In this document: piece by piece, positions 8,001 through 17,459 of the stretch
Position numbering within the stretch: position 1 is the first letter of the stretch
Layout of the letters: each line of letters starts with the position of its first letter
The notes under the pieces: generated by a model
What the model saw: the letters and a program-made list of their open reading frames with translations, nothing else
Database searches by the model: none
Told to the model about the DNA's origin: nothing
Program-made: the position numbers and the translations under genes
Origin: an uncultured Clostridia bacterium
GTDB taxonomy: Bacteria; Bacillota; Clostridia; UBA1381; UMGS1253
NCBI GenBank assembly: GCA_934456295.1
Contig: CAKSHB010000011.1
Location: 1 to 41,203 of the forward strand
Direction: 5' to 3'
Length of the DNA stretch: 41,203 nucleotides

Positions 8001-11000
8001 CCCGTGCAGATACGCACAAATATGCTTAAAGATGAGAATAGAAAGCTTTTCGGCGAGATGGCACGCCGCATGTGGGGATATTTTGAGGATTATTCAACGG
8101 AGGAGCATAATTGGCTTGCGCCCGACAACGTGCAGTTTGAGCCGGTGTATAAAGAAGCGCCGCGGACATCTCCGACAAATATCGGGCTGCTTATTGCTGC
8201 GACATTGTGTGCGCGTGATTTCGGTTATATAAGTACGCTGGAAATGGTACGGCGTATGGAAAAAACGCTCAATACAGCAGAAAAGCTTGAAAAATGGCAC
8301 GGACATCTGATGAACTGGTATAACACAAAAACTCTTGAGGCGATGGAGCCGCGTTATGTATCTGCTGTGGACAGCGGAAACTATGTCGGCGACTTGATTA
8401 TGACATCAAACGGCATACGTGAGTATAAAAACACGGAAAGCATTACAAAAAAGCACATACGTGCGCTTTGTGACACAATTATGACAGCGCAAAGTGAAAG
8501 CGGCAAATCGGATATTGATATAAGCGGATTGCAGAAATTGCTGCGCGAAAAGACCATTACAAAAAAACAATGCATAAAAGAGCTGGAAAAGATAGCGGGG
8601 GTGCGTTTGTGCGAACGGGGAGGAATGTATGAGAAAGCTGTTTTAAGCGCACAGAGGCTGAAAAGAGAGCTTGAGAATACAGAGGACAAAAATCTTTCGC
8701 TCAGAATAGAAAATCTTGCACTGAGAATGAAAAAGCTGGCTGACGATACTGATTTTGCGCCGCTTTATGACGAAAAAAGACAGCTTTTTTCAATAGGGTA
8801 TGACCTTGCGGAGGAAAAGCTGAATAATTCTTATTATGATTTGCTTATGTCGGAGGCGCGCCAGACGAGCTATATTGCGGTTGCGCGCGGAGATGTGAGC
8901 TATAAACACTGGTTCAGACTGGGGCGCAACATGGCAACATCGGATTTGCACATAGGGCTTATGTCGTGGTCGGGCACAATGTTTGAATATCTTATGCCGC
9001 TTCTTTTGATAAAGAATTACAAAAATACAATATTTGACGAAAGCTATAATTTTATGCTTCGCGAACAAATCAAATATTGTATGGAATTTGCACCTGTATA
9101 CGGCGTATCGGAATCGGGGTATTACAGCTTTGATGCGGAGATGAATTATGCATATAAAGCTTTCGGCATACCGCTGCTGAGTTTTAAGCGCGGTATGGAA
9201 AATGAAAAGGTTATTACGCCTTATGCGTCGGTTATGTCATCAATGCTTGCGCCGAATACTGCCGCGGAAAATGCAAAAAATCTTGCGGCGCTTGGGGCAT
9301 ACGGAAAATATGGCTTGTATGAGGCTTTGGACTTTACAAAACGCAGACTGAAAAACGGCGAAAATGTGGCAGCGGTAAAGAGTTATATGGTTCATCACAT
9401 AGGTATGAGCATGCTGGCGCTGTGCAATCTGTTTTATGAAAATATACTGCAAAAACGTTTTATGCGCGACAGCGAAATGCGTGCGTCCTCATATCTGCTC
9501 GAAGAAAAAATCCCTTTGCGCCCGAATATCAGCCGTGCGGCAAAGTATGGATTTGTGCGTATGAAAACAAATGCGGAGAACAGCACAAAAACGTGTGCTG
9601 CACCATGCGTGAGAACATTTGAATATAAAGACGGCGGCAGAATGGCGGCACATATTCTTTCGGGAAAAAATTCACTGATGTATATCGATTTTGAGGGCTG
9701 CGGCTATACGGAAATCGGCGGGAAATGCATAAACAGACCGCCGGCGCCCGATATGCAGGAACCGCGCGGATTTTTTGTGTTTATTTCATGCGATGCAAAA
9801 GAGGCATATCCGAATACGTTTCTGAGGGACATGAAACAGCCTGACAGCGGATATGTAAGTTTTTGCGGTGATAAGACTCAATATTTCAGGTGTGACGGAA
9901 AAGTTGACACAAAAACGGAAATAATGCTTTGTCCCGAGGACAGCGTTCAGCTTCATAAAATCACACTCACCAATCATGACAGCACAGATAAGACAATTAC
10001 GCTCACTTTTTATAGTGAAATTATACTTGCGAAACGGCAGAGCGATGAGGCACACAGGGCATTTTCAAACTTGTTTGTAAGCACACAATACGATGAAGAG
10101 CGCGGCGAACTGTTTGCGGTAAGACATGGACGCGATAACAGCGAAAAGCCTGTGTGGGCATGCTTGGGAATGGCGTCGGACGCGGAATTTGCCGAAAAAA
10201 TAAGTGTTGAAACGGACAGAGAGAAATTTTTGGGCAGAAATAATACAATTCCGGATGCGGACGCGTTAAAAAACACACTGCCTCTTTCCGGCACGGCCGG
10301 TGATGTGCTTGACAGTGTGTTTGCAATGCGTGTAAAAATACGCCTGAAGGCTGAATCAAATTCGACGGTAAACTTTATTGTTTCCGAAGGAGAAAGCAAG
10401 CAGGAGGCAGAAGGGCTGTGCAGCAAATATAAGCAGACAGCCGCTCGGATAAAAGCCTGTGAACAGGCTCTGTCATATTGCAATGCATTTTCAGGCTTTA
10501 TGGACATGCGCGCCGGTGAGGAGGAAAAAATACTCGAGCTTCTTCCGTATCTGAACGTATGCAGCAATGTTAAACAAAGATATGCCGATAAAATAAGCGA
10601 GAACATATTGCCGCAAAGAGGATTGTGGCGGTTTTCGGTTTCGGGTGACAATAAAATTATATTGGCTGAGATAAAGGACGAAAATGATTTATTTTTGCTG
10701 CACCGAATGTTAAAAATATATAAATACTGCAACGTGAAGGGCTTTGCAATCGATGTTGTTCTGCTGTGTGATGAACCGCACGAATACGGGCGCAACATTG
10801 TTTCGTATGCACGGGAGCAGGCGCAGTCACATTATGCCGGACACGGAGCCGGCGGAATATATATTATTTCCCGTTCGGAATGCAGCGAAGATGAAATAAA
10901 CCTCTTATATACTGCTGCGGCGCTTGTCATAGATGAAAAGCAACCGTTTATGCCGGCATATCATGGACCTGCGAAGTCAAAAGAAATACAAAACCGAAAA

Positions 11001-13421
11001 AGGCAGAAAAATATTGGTTCAGGTGAATCAATTAAAAGGGACGAAACGCTGTTATACTATAACGGTACGGGCGGCTTTGATGATAAAAACGGGGAATATG
11101 TGATATATTTAAAAGACGGCAAATCCACACCGATGCCATGGAGCAATATACTGGCAAACGAGAAATTCGGAGCGGTTGTGACGGAGTCGGGCGGGGGATT
11201 TTGCTTTGATAAAAACAGCGCGTTAAATAAAATTACAGAGTGGAAAAATGACGCTGTAAGCGATGTGAGCGGAGAGATGATATATATAAAAGATGACAAT
11301 GATGTTGTTTTTTCGCCGATGAAAAGCAAAATTAACAAAAACGGCACATATAAAATCTGTCACGGCATAGGTTACAGCACGTTTTTTCACAACGAAAACG
11401 AACTGAATGTAAAAACCGAAGTATTTGTGCCGCACGATGCACCGATAAAATTCAGCCTGATGAGCGTAAAAAACACATCAGAAGCCAAAAGAAATCTTAC
11501 TTTCACATATATCCTGCGACCTATAATGGACTCAAAGTTTAAAATTCCGTGTACGCTTGTAAGCAAATATGAAAACGGCGCGCTGAAGGTAAAAAATGTG
11601 TATAACGGAGATTTTTCGGGCGAACAATGTTTTGTGTGTGCAACAATTCCCGTATATTCATATAGCGCTGACGGCGAAGAACTTTGTGAAAAGGCAGAAG
11701 GTGTGCCTGCGGCAATATACAGCAAACGATTGAGCGGCAGAACAGGAGCGGGACTTGACTGCGTTATGTCGGTTGCGGTAAGGTTTGAAATCGGAGCAAA
11801 AGAAGAAAAACAGTTTGCATTTATGCTCAGCGCGGCAGATGAAAGCTGCGTAAACGATATAATAGCAAAATACAAAGATACAGACGATGTGATAAACAGT
11901 CTTGCGGAAACAAAAGAGTATTGGCGCGGCATGACGGGGGGAATACAGGTAAAAACGCCTGATAAGTCGCTGGATATAATGATTAACTCGCGGCTTTTGT
12001 ATCAGAGCGCCGCATGCAGACTGTACGCAAGAAGCGCATTTTATCAGTGCGGAGGGGCATTCGGTTTCCGAGACCAGCTTCAGGACGTGCTTGCGTTTAT
12101 GCATCATGAGCCGCAGCTTGCAAAAAAGCAGATATTGTATCACTGTGCACATCAATTTGAGCAGGGAGATGTTTTGCATTGGTGGCACAGCGTAAAAAAA
12201 GGCAATGACCGCGGAATACGCACGCGTTTCAGCGACGATTTGCTGTGGCTCGCATATGTAAGCCTTGAATATATAAGTATAACCGGCGATGAGAAAATTT
12301 TGGACGAGCAGGTTCCTTTTGTGTGCGGCGAGGAGCTTGCAGAAGGTGTTGACGAGATGTATTATGAGGTCGGCATAAGCGAAAATACGGCAAGCTTGTA
12401 TGAGCATATAATGCTTGCGGTGCAGCGTGCTCTGAAAATCGGCGCACACGGTTTGCTTTTAATGGGGAGCGGCGATTGGAACGACGGAATGAATAAAATC
12501 GGCAGCGGCGGAAAAGGGGAGAGTGTGTGGCTCACATGGTTTATGTGCGATATTTTAAAAAAGCTGATTTTTGTATGCGAAAAACGCGGCGAAAATAAAA
12601 ATGCGCTTGAGCTTGAAGGATGGCTCAAAAAGCTGACAGAGGCAGCAAATAACAATGCATGGGACGGTATGTGGTATCTGAGAGCTTTTTATGATGACGG
12701 GGAAAGCATCGGCTCATCGAAAAATGATGAGTGCAAAATTGATTTGATCGCACAGGCATGGGCGGCAATTTCGGGAGCCGGCGAAAAAGAAAAGGTGCTT
12801 ACTTCGCTGAATGCCGTATATGAATGTCTTGCCGACAGACAAAATTCTCTCATAAAGCTCTTGACACCGCCGTTCGGCAAAAGCGGAAAGTCGCCGGGAT
12901 ACATCGCCGGATATGTTGCAGGCGTGCGCGAAAACGGCGGTCAGTACACACATGCGGCGGTGTGGGCGGTTATAGCCGAGGCAATCTGCGGCAGTGACAG
13001 GGCATATGAATATTTTAAAATGATAAACCCGATAAACCTTACAAAAACACCTATGGGAACGGCGAGATATAAAACGGAGCCGTATGCCGTCAGCGCCGAT
13101 ATATATACAAATTCTGCTCATATAGGACGCGGCGGGTGGAGTTTTTATACGGGGGCGTCCTCGTGGTATTATAAGGCAGGCGTTGAATATATACTCGGCA
13201 TAAAGCGCAAAGGTGCAAAGCTGTATATGAAACCGTGCGTCAGCAGTGAGTGGGAAGGCTTTGAGGTTATATATAAATACGGTGACTCCGAATACCATAT
13301 AAAAGCGGTGCGCGACAGGCTGCTGAAAAAAGGAAGCGGCATTTTTGACTTACCGTGCGGCGAATATGCAGAACTTGAAAAAGGCATGGGAAAAGTTGAT
13401 ATAACATTCAGATTTAATTAA
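5052..13421 (+). CDS. ndvB: cyclic beta-1,2-glucan synthase (GT84-GH189-GH94)
   Basis: A 2789-residue membrane protein close in size to Brucella and Agrobacterium cyclic glucan synthases. In order: an N-terminal membrane anchor (about 4-20) and a helical region; membrane segments near 405-460; a GT84 glycosyltransferase with DAD at 621-623 and HRWIRGDWQ at 768-776; further membrane segments at about 815-1000; a GH189/GH144-like alpha/alpha barrel from about 1040 (NWYNT 1088-1092, D1107) to HHIGM (1448-1452); two beta-sandwich regions (about 1530-1850 and 2010-2310); and a C-terminal GH94 phosphorylase domain (FRDQLQDV 2339-2346, GDWND 2474-2478, ENGGQYTH 2627-2634). In known enzymes GT84 polymerises UDP-glucose, the central domain cyclises, and GH94 trims chain length. 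A GGGAG site precedes the ATG. It is isolated behind the ldhA terminator, with no export or modification genes beside it. Confidence 0.93.
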   Translation: MILKTVFLIVLILIFVKIFVEASWRIKKRRINPEGTSGKIMSAKELCELGEKMSEIKSEHEIDCRSALKAELRAYYEYITSVYKQLCVRAAGKLQNPDAAQWLLDNYYIIEKEIGKIEKSLSSYANKTQTVVKEGKYASKPIVYVLACELAAHRMAQIDYDGVCALLGSYTKNAYLKSDEIWLFFDMLKLVFIKNIAYLCKKIRFCIKEYDYAEKYVKFVMEKRDNKEQLRRRTLRYFERGRISASFVSIFECKTEEYGADGALAISCMRSALEKRGLSMQDMILGEQSAQLRYGTDMGSCIRSVTELETLDMQRIFDEVSGVVQILKKDPDGTYSRLDDESKKLYVSAVCEIAERAQKKENETVCTAYELANNGKTDRERSMGYYLVSDGRNELFQKLGAKKERHIPVWAYIAVIWGIALMIGVFASVVLFPVSIFISVSVGFFITLLASQFASNAAGSILMKKSKAKILPKLDFQAEIPKDCRTFAVTVSLLTSRAQADRLVCGMEDFYILNRQNNLYFAVLADYKDSAEAYEDSALYDYMRGEVRKLNEKYSFNQDKFYFLMRKKTYSEGEKKWMGAERKRGAICDFVRLLKSGDRGDFINASDAYAKMNIKYVITLDADTRLRHNSAAHMTGAMAHPVNMPEIDEKTNIVTRGYGIMQPRIGIDIESAGKTFFTKVHTLCGGLDAYSGAASDLYQDIFGEAIFVGKGIFDADVFYRALDRRFPKEKILSHDLLEGSYLRCALLSDVTVSDSYPEKYLSYMARLHRWIRGDWQLAGRLKAHVKTETGSEKNPLSLLSRYKIFDNLRRSVLPYVTLRLVTASLLLPAPYSYIILVFVFITGAYNLLSEIFCAAKLRMKQKISPKFNANIIYGVKRALTEFVLNAVLLVYESYVSADAIIRAMYRMFISKKKLLSWVTAEETEKKAANGYIMHYKRMWISPAFGFSLILLSPFTDGTAVPLICLILGTAWVCAPYIANAISTPVQIRTNMLKDENRKLFGEMARRMWGYFEDYSTEEHNWLAPDNVQFEPVYKEAPRTSPTNIGLLIAATLCARDFGYISTLEMVRRMEKTLNTAEKLEKWHGHLMNWYNTKTLEAMEPRYVSAVDSGNYVGDLIMTSNGIREYKNTESITKKHIRALCDTIMTAQSESGKSDIDISGLQKLLREKTITKKQCIKELEKIAGVRLCERGGMYEKAVLSAQRLKRELENTEDKNLSLRIENLALRMKKLADDTDFAPLYDEKRQLFSIGYDLAEEKLNNSYYDLLMSEARQTSYIAVARGDVSYKHWFRLGRNMATSDLHIGLMSWSGTMFEYLMPLLLIKNYKNTIFDESYNFMLREQIKYCMEFAPVYGVSESGYYSFDAEMNYAYKAFGIPLLSFKRGMENEKVITPYASVMSSMLAPNTAAENAKNLAALGAYGKYGLYEALDFTKRRLKNGENVAAVKSYMVHHIGMSMLALCNLFYENILQKRFMRDSEMRASSYLLEEKIPLRPNISRAAKYGFVRMKTNAENSTKTCAAPCVRTFEYKDGGRMAAHILSGKNSLMYIDFEGCGYTEIGGKCINRPPAPDMQEPRGFFVFISCDAKEAYPNTFLRDMKQPDSGYVSFCGDKTQYFRCDGKVDTKTEIMLCPEDSVQLHKITLTNHDSTDKTITLTFYSEIILAKRQSDEAHRAFSNLFVSTQYDEERGELFAVRHGRDNSEKPVWACLGMASDAEFAEKISVETDREKFLGRNNTIPDADALKNTLPLSGTAGDVLDSVFAMRVKIRLKAESNSTVNFIVSEGESKQEAEGLCSKYKQTAARIKACEQALSYCNAFSGFMDMRAGEEEKILELLPYLNVCSNVKQRYADKISENILPQRGLWRFSVSGDNKIILAEIKDENDLFLLHRMLKIYKYCNVKGFAIDVVLLCDEPHEYGRNIVSYAREQAQSHYAGHGAGGIYIISRSECSEDEINLLYTAAALVIDEKQPFMPAYHGPAKSKEIQNRKRQKNIGSGESIKRDETLLYYNGTGGFDDKNGEYVIYLKDGKSTPMPWSNILANEKFGAVVTESGGGFCFDKNSALNKITEWKNDAVSDVSGEMIYIKDDNDVVFSPMKSKINKNGTYKICHGIGYSTFFHNENELNVKTEVFVPHDAPIKFSLMSVKNTSEAKRNLTFTYILRPIMDSKFKIPCTLVSKYENGALKVKNVYNGDFSGEQCFVCATIPVYSYSADGEELCEKAEGVPAAIYSKRLSGRTGAGLDCVMSVAVRFEIGAKEEKQFAFMLSAADESCVNDIIAKYKDTDDVINSLAETKEYWRGMTGGIQVKTPDKSLDIMINSRLLYQSAACRLYARSAFYQCGGAFGFRDQLQDVLAFMHHEPQLAKKQILYHCAHQFEQGDVLHWWHSVKKGNDRGIRTRFSDDLLWLAYVSLEYISITGDEKILDEQVPFVCGEELAEGVDEMYYEVGISENTASLYEHIMLAVQRALKIGAHGLLLMGSGDWNDGMNKIGSGGKGESVWLTWFMCDILKKLIFVCEKRGENKNALELEGWLKKLTEAANNNAWDGMWYLRAFYDDGESIGSSKNDECKIDLIAQAWAAISGAGEKEKVLTSLNAVYECLADRQNSLIKLLTPPFGKSGKSPGYIAGYVAGVRENGGQYTHAAVWAVIAEAICGSDRAYEYFKMINPINLTKTPMGTARYKTEPYAVSADIYTNSAHIGRGGWSFYTGASSWYYKAGVEYILGIKRKGAKLYMKPCVSSEWEGFEVIYKYGDSEYHIKAVRDRLLKKGSGIFDLPCGEYAELEKGMGKVDITFRFN

Positions 13422-13462
13422 AAGAGGGCTACAAAGAGAGATAAATTTGCTTTTTGCAGCTT

Positions 13463-13485
13463 TTTTGCAACCAAAAGTTGCAAAA
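13463..13485. repeat. hairpin ahead of the ADP-ribosylglycohydrolase gene
   Basis: TTTTGCAAC (13463-13471) and GTTGCAAAA (13477-13485) form a perfect nine-pair stem with a five-base loop. No clean T tract follows, so it is a weak terminator for the glucan synthase gene at best. It could instead be an operator or a leader structure for the next gene. Confidence 0.45.
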
Positions 13486-13510
13486 TTAACTAATATCGGT
13501 TGGTTGACAC

Positions 13511-14959
13511 TTGATATACGGCACGGTGCATTTCGGGATATCGCTTGACGCGCTGATTTTGGATAACAGCGACAGGCTGGTTGAGGAAATGACATACAAT
13601 AAAGTGATGAAGCCCATATATGCCAATATGCATAACTGGGAGTTTTATCCGTCGGGACTTGAGGACGAATACAGACAGTCAGTTGACGAAGGCTTGGATA
13701 TAGAAGCGTACAAACCCGTGTTTGACGCGGTTTCAAAGCTGCCGAAAAATGAAATAAAAAACGATTTCGGAAATGTTATATCAAAGATTGTGTTAAATGC
13801 CAATATAAGAAAAGATTACAAGTATATCGAGCCGTCGGAGCTTGATGAAATAAGGGCATTGAGCGAGGAATGTGTGATTGATAACAAAATGGATACTGAT
13901 GGGTTAAGGGGTAAAATCCATGGTGCATGGGTCGGAAGAATTTGCGGCTGCATGCTGGGCAAAACGGTGGAGGACATACACATGGACGAACTTCTTCCGC
14001 TTTTGAAGCAAACAAACAACTATCCCATGCACAGATATATTTACAGAAACGATTTGACCGACGAGATGTGCAAGAAATTCACGTTCCCGCTCAAAGACAG
14101 AGTTTATGCAGATGAAATTGACGGTATGCCCGTTGATGATGATACAAATTACGTTGTTCTCAGTCAGGAAATATATGAAAAATACGGAAAAGATTTTACC
14201 CCGTACGATGTTTCGCGAGCATGGCTTGATTATCAGCCGAAGAATGCATATTGTACGGCAGAGAGAGTGGCGTACTGCAATTTTGTAAAGGGATATATTC
14301 CGCCCGAATCGGCAATGCACAAAAATCCGTACAGAGAATGGATAGGTGCACAAATACGTGCGGATTACTGGGGTTACATAAACCCCGGAAACCCGAGACT
14401 TGCTGCTGATATGGCATGGCGTGATGCGTCGATTTCACATGTGAAAAACGGAATATACGGCGAGATGTTTGTCGCAGCTATGGTTGCGGCTGCCGCACAG
14501 ATGGATAATTTTGAAGAGATAATTTTGTGCGGACTTTCATATATACCGCATACATCAAGATTGTATGAAGATGTAAATAAAATTCTGACATACTATAAAG
14601 ACGGAAAAACGCAAAAAGAGGTATTTGCTTTCATTCATGAGCAATATGACGAATTCAGCGGTTACGGCTGGTGCCATACAAACTCAAATGCGATGATAGT
14701 TGCTGCGGCTCTTCTCTATGGCGAAGATTATGCAAAAACTATATGCATGGCGGTTGAAACAGGCTTTGATACCGATTGCAACGGTGCAACGGCAGGCTCG
14801 ATTTACGGTATGGCAAAAGGTATACAGTCTATTCCCGAATACTGGAAAAAGCCTATAAACGACACACTGCACACAGCGATATTCGGAGTTGATACGGTAA
14901 AAATTTCGGACAGAGTTGATATGACCATGGAGCATATAAAGAGTAATCTTAACATTTAA
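13511..14959 (+). CDS. ADP-ribosylglycohydrolase family protein
   Basis: An up to 482-residue protein with the ADP-ribosylglycohydrolase fold. The N-terminal metal-site region GAWVGRICGCMLGK and the acidic cluster VDDDTNYV, together with the C-terminal FDTDCNGATAGSIYGM, supply the two-magnesium site of the family. The family removes ADP-ribose from proteins or small molecules, or hydrolyses related N-glycosides; the true substrate is unknown. The first ~130 residues are an extension seen in long clostridial members. The start is unsettled. The listed TTG and the next in-frame ATG (13589) both lack a well-spaced ribosome binding site (GAGG is only 2 bases before the ATG). It follows the glucan synthase by 89 bases and converges on a minus-strand gene. 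Confidence 0.85.
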   Translation: MIYGTVHFGISLDALILDNSDRLVEEMTYNKVMKPIYANMHNWEFYPSGLEDEYRQSVDEGLDIEAYKPVFDAVSKLPKNEIKNDFGNVISKIVLNANIRKDYKYIEPSELDEIRALSEECVIDNKMDTDGLRGKIHGAWVGRICGCMLGKTVEDIHMDELLPLLKQTNNYPMHRYIYRNDLTDEMCKKFTFPLKDRVYADEIDGMPVDDDTNYVVLSQEIYEKYGKDFTPYDVSRAWLDYQPKNAYCTAERVAYCNFVKGYIPPESAMHKNPYREWIGAQIRADYWGYINPGNPRLAADMAWRDASISHVKNGIYGEMFVAAMVAAAAQMDNFEEIILCGLSYIPHTSRLYEDVNKILTYYKDGKTQKEVFAFIHEQYDEFSGYGWCHTNSNAMIVAAALLYGEDYAKTICMAVETGFDTDCNGATAGSIYGMAKGIQSIPEYWKKPINDTLHTAIFGVDTVKISDRVDMTMEHIKSNLNI

Positions 14960-15014
14960 AAAGGTTAGCCCTATATGCCGGCGAACATAAATTTCTGCAT
15001 TTGGTAAAATAAAT

Positions 15015-15071
15015 AAGAGCGTCGTTTTGATATGCCTCATGAAAGTGGCGGCATATCAGCGACGCTCTTTT
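15015..15071. terminator. two-way terminator between convergent genes
   Basis: An outer stem AAGAGCGTCG (15015-15024) with CGACGCTCTT (15060-15069) encloses an inner stem TGATATGCC (15028-15036) with GGCATATCA (15050-15058). T-rich sequence follows on both strands, which suits the convergent ADP-ribosylglycohydrolase and glycosidase genes. Confidence 0.88.
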
Positions 15072-15083
15072 AATATTGCAAAA

Positions 15084-17417
15084 TTAATATACGGGAACGA
15101 AATTGTATGTTACATCATTGTTTGAGTCGATATTTACCAATACAAATTTCAGACTGTCCTTACTCACGGAAAAACCGTACGGGGTAATATCGTCGGAAAA
15201 TCCTGCCGTCTTTATATATCTTACGCCGTTTTCCGGCTCGGAAACGGCAGACATACCGTTACAGAAGGCATATACGTTTATGCCGCGTTCGGCAGTATCG
15301 GACAAAACATCTTTCAGCAATTTTGTTTCTTTTGCGCTGACAAACGATAAATCGGTTTGCATGAAAACAAACAGATTTTTTGTGCTGACCGCACTGAGTT
15401 CATCAATCAGCCATGTCCATTCGCGCGCACTCATAAAATTGTCCTCGGTGTCAAGTATGATATACGTGTTTGAGTTTTCCGTATACGTGTTAAACGGATA
15501 ACATGTTCTTACGGGAATGGACATATTCGGCGCTACATTTGATGTGGCATGTGTCGAAAGCAAAAATGCCGATGATGCGTCTGCATTTATTTTTGAAAGA
15601 GCTTTTTTCATAATAAGGTTGTTAAAAAGCGTATCAGATTCACGCAGCGTACCGAATACGGCAAAACGTGACGCTGTATTTGCACTGTTGCTTGTGCAAA
15701 GCGAATCTGCGGCGGTTTTATCCTCGGGCAAAGCTATAGCTGTGTTTTTTGTGCCGACATATACGGTTGCATATATAACAGCATCGCCGAACTTTGCACT
15801 CATAAGCGCACTGCCGTTTTTATCTCCTACAACTGCTGTTCCGTCAACGTGCGCTATACTTTCGGAAAAGTTTACAGTCATGTCACAAAGCGGAACATGG
15901 GCGATATAACCGTTTTCATCACGCACAAACAGCCAGAAATCGCGTGCACCGCCTGCGTTAACTTCAACAGAGCTTGCTTCGTGAATAATTTTATACGGTT
16001 TGTCAAGTACACGTATCAAAATATCGGCAGCGGCTCCGTTCGGCATGCGCGCATTTATCGTTGCCATGCCCGAAGAGGTCGGGAAAAAGCTGCCGTTTTC
16101 AAAATATCCTTCAACGCCCGAAACCGAATAAACTATATCATCGGGATTGATATTTACAGGGAAATAATATTCGTCAAAACCTTCAACGGAAAGCTTTATA
16201 CGCGAGTTTTTGAATACATTTTTGCCGTCGGCAGTGATTTTCAGATGATAAAGTCCAGAGGCCTTTTTCACCGAAGATGTAACGGCTATAGACGAAGCAA
16301 CTTTTCGCACAGAGCCGTCCGAGGGAGTGTTTATGAGTTTTTGTCCTCCTTGCTGCACATCCTTTGTAACAAGCGTGGTTGAGCCGCCGCCGTCAAGGTT
16401 TACGGCATTATATGCTCCTATATATTTCATGAAAGCGCCCAGCTCCGTCATCGTCATGCCCTTTGATGAAGAGCTGCGTCCGTCAACCGCCGCCAGATAT
16501 ACCGTCTTTTGATTTTGACTTATGCCGAAGGCTGAACGGGGATTTGTACCGCCGATTACATGCGAAAAGCTTGACGGTACACTGCCGTCCGATAAAATTT
16601 TTGCACCTGCTCCGGCGGCAAGCTGCAAACTGTTAAAATCGACGCTTGACACAATATCAAGTTTAACCTCATCTCCGACTTTGAAATTATCGGTTAAAAA
16701 ACAATCCCAGTCGGACAGTGCGGTCAATATATACATATTATCCTCAAGCTTTACAGGTTCGCTCGAAAAGCGTATTTCCGAGATTATGTTATCACGCACA
16801 ACAACTTCATATCTTGTATCGGTTGAGCCGAGCGAATATCTGTCATAGTATTTATCATACATCATAATCTGTGACAAATCACTCGCCTTATTTTTTCCGG
16901 CAATTTGTTTCTGCTTGCCGTTCGGGGCGGTGATAACAATTTTATAATCTATAATATCCGCAAATACGTTTCGGTTTTCGTCCTGCATGATTGTATACAT
17001 GCCGTCAGATGACGCGGGCGAGGAAATCATTTTTTTATCGAAGAATACGGCGCCGATGGGAGAGCCGTGACCGGCGCGCGAATCCCAGTTAAAAAAGTCT
17101 GAGTTTATTGCGGCGGTTGTGTCATGCTGCTGTGCGGCAGTGAGCACGTTTGAAAGATAGCTTACGCCGTTTTGGTCGTTTATTACGCCGAGCGACAGAT
17201 GCGGATAATTTAAATCCGCTTCGGCAACATATGCTCTGTTCCAGCTTCGGTCAGACATGAAAATATCGTAGCTTGTAAGAGATACGCCTTTTGTAAGTTC
17301 GCTGCGCTCTTTGTATACATATTTTATATCTGCGGCATATGTGCCTGCTGCGAATACGGCAGAAAAAACGGTTATTATAAATATCAGCATAAAGAATATT
17401 CCTGTATTTTTTTTCAT
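15084..17417 (-). CDS. exported phosphodiester glycosidase (NAGPA domain) protein
   Basis: A 777-residue secreted protein. The start at 17417 is used because AGGAG lies 11 bases upstream; a GTG four codons earlier overlaps that site. A signal peptide covers about residues 1-28 (cleavage near TYA/AD). The NAGPA/DUF2233 domain (about 95-380) shows NSDFF (105-109), NPRSAFGI (292-299), VDGR (311-314) and LDGGGSTT (341-348). The family splits sugar-1-phosphodiester bonds, for example in wall or exopolysaccharide decorations. After beta-rich, Ig-like segments, residues ~580-777 resemble a calcineurin-like phosphoesterase fold (FAVFGTL, WTWLIDEL, LFVFMQTD) without the usual His/Asp metal ligands. 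It lies 42 bases after the DUF4364 gene, probably in the same operon. Confidence 0.88.
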   Translation of the reverse strand: MKKNTGIFFMLIFIITVFSAVFAAGTYAADIKYVYKERSELTKGVSLTSYDIFMSDRSWNRAYVAEADLNYPHLSLGVINDQNGVSYLSNVLTAAQQHDTTAAINSDFFNWDSRAGHGSPIGAVFFDKKMISSPASSDGMYTIMQDENRNVFADIIDYKIVITAPNGKQKQIAGKNKASDLSQIMMYDKYYDRYSLGSTDTRYEVVVRDNIISEIRFSSEPVKLEDNMYILTALSDWDCFLTDNFKVGDEVKLDIVSSVDFNSLQLAAGAGAKILSDGSVPSSFSHVIGGTNPRSAFGISQNQKTVYLAAVDGRSSSSKGMTMTELGAFMKYIGAYNAVNLDGGGSTTLVTKDVQQGGQKLINTPSDGSVRKVASSIAVTSSVKKASGLYHLKITADGKNVFKNSRIKLSVEGFDEYYFPVNINPDDIVYSVSGVEGYFENGSFFPTSSGMATINARMPNGAAADILIRVLDKPYKIIHEASSVEVNAGGARDFWLFVRDENGYIAHVPLCDMTVNFSESIAHVDGTAVVGDKNGSALMSAKFGDAVIYATVYVGTKNTAIALPEDKTAADSLCTSNSANTASRFAVFGTLRESDTLFNNLIMKKALSKINADASSAFLLSTHATSNVAPNMSIPVRTCYPFNTYTENSNTYIILDTEDNFMSAREWTWLIDELSAVSTKNLFVFMQTDLSFVSAKETKLLKDVLSDTAERGINVYAFCNGMSAVSEPENGVRYIKTAGFSDDITPYGFSVSKDSLKFVLVNIDSNNDVTYNFVPVY

Positions 17418-17459
17418 GATTATACACACTCCTGCTCATGAGAAGTTTTTGTAAAGCTT

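Noticed and set aside
10010..12449. Long minus-strand frames (up to 263 residues) inside the glucan synthase gene
   Set aside because: They lie antisense to a continuous, motif-rich 2789-residue gene, lack ribosome binding sites, and their translations look like no protein family.
17418..17429. GTG start for the phosphodiester glycosidase
   Set aside because: The GTG overlaps the AGGAG site; the ATG at 17417 has normal spacing and begins a clean signal peptide.
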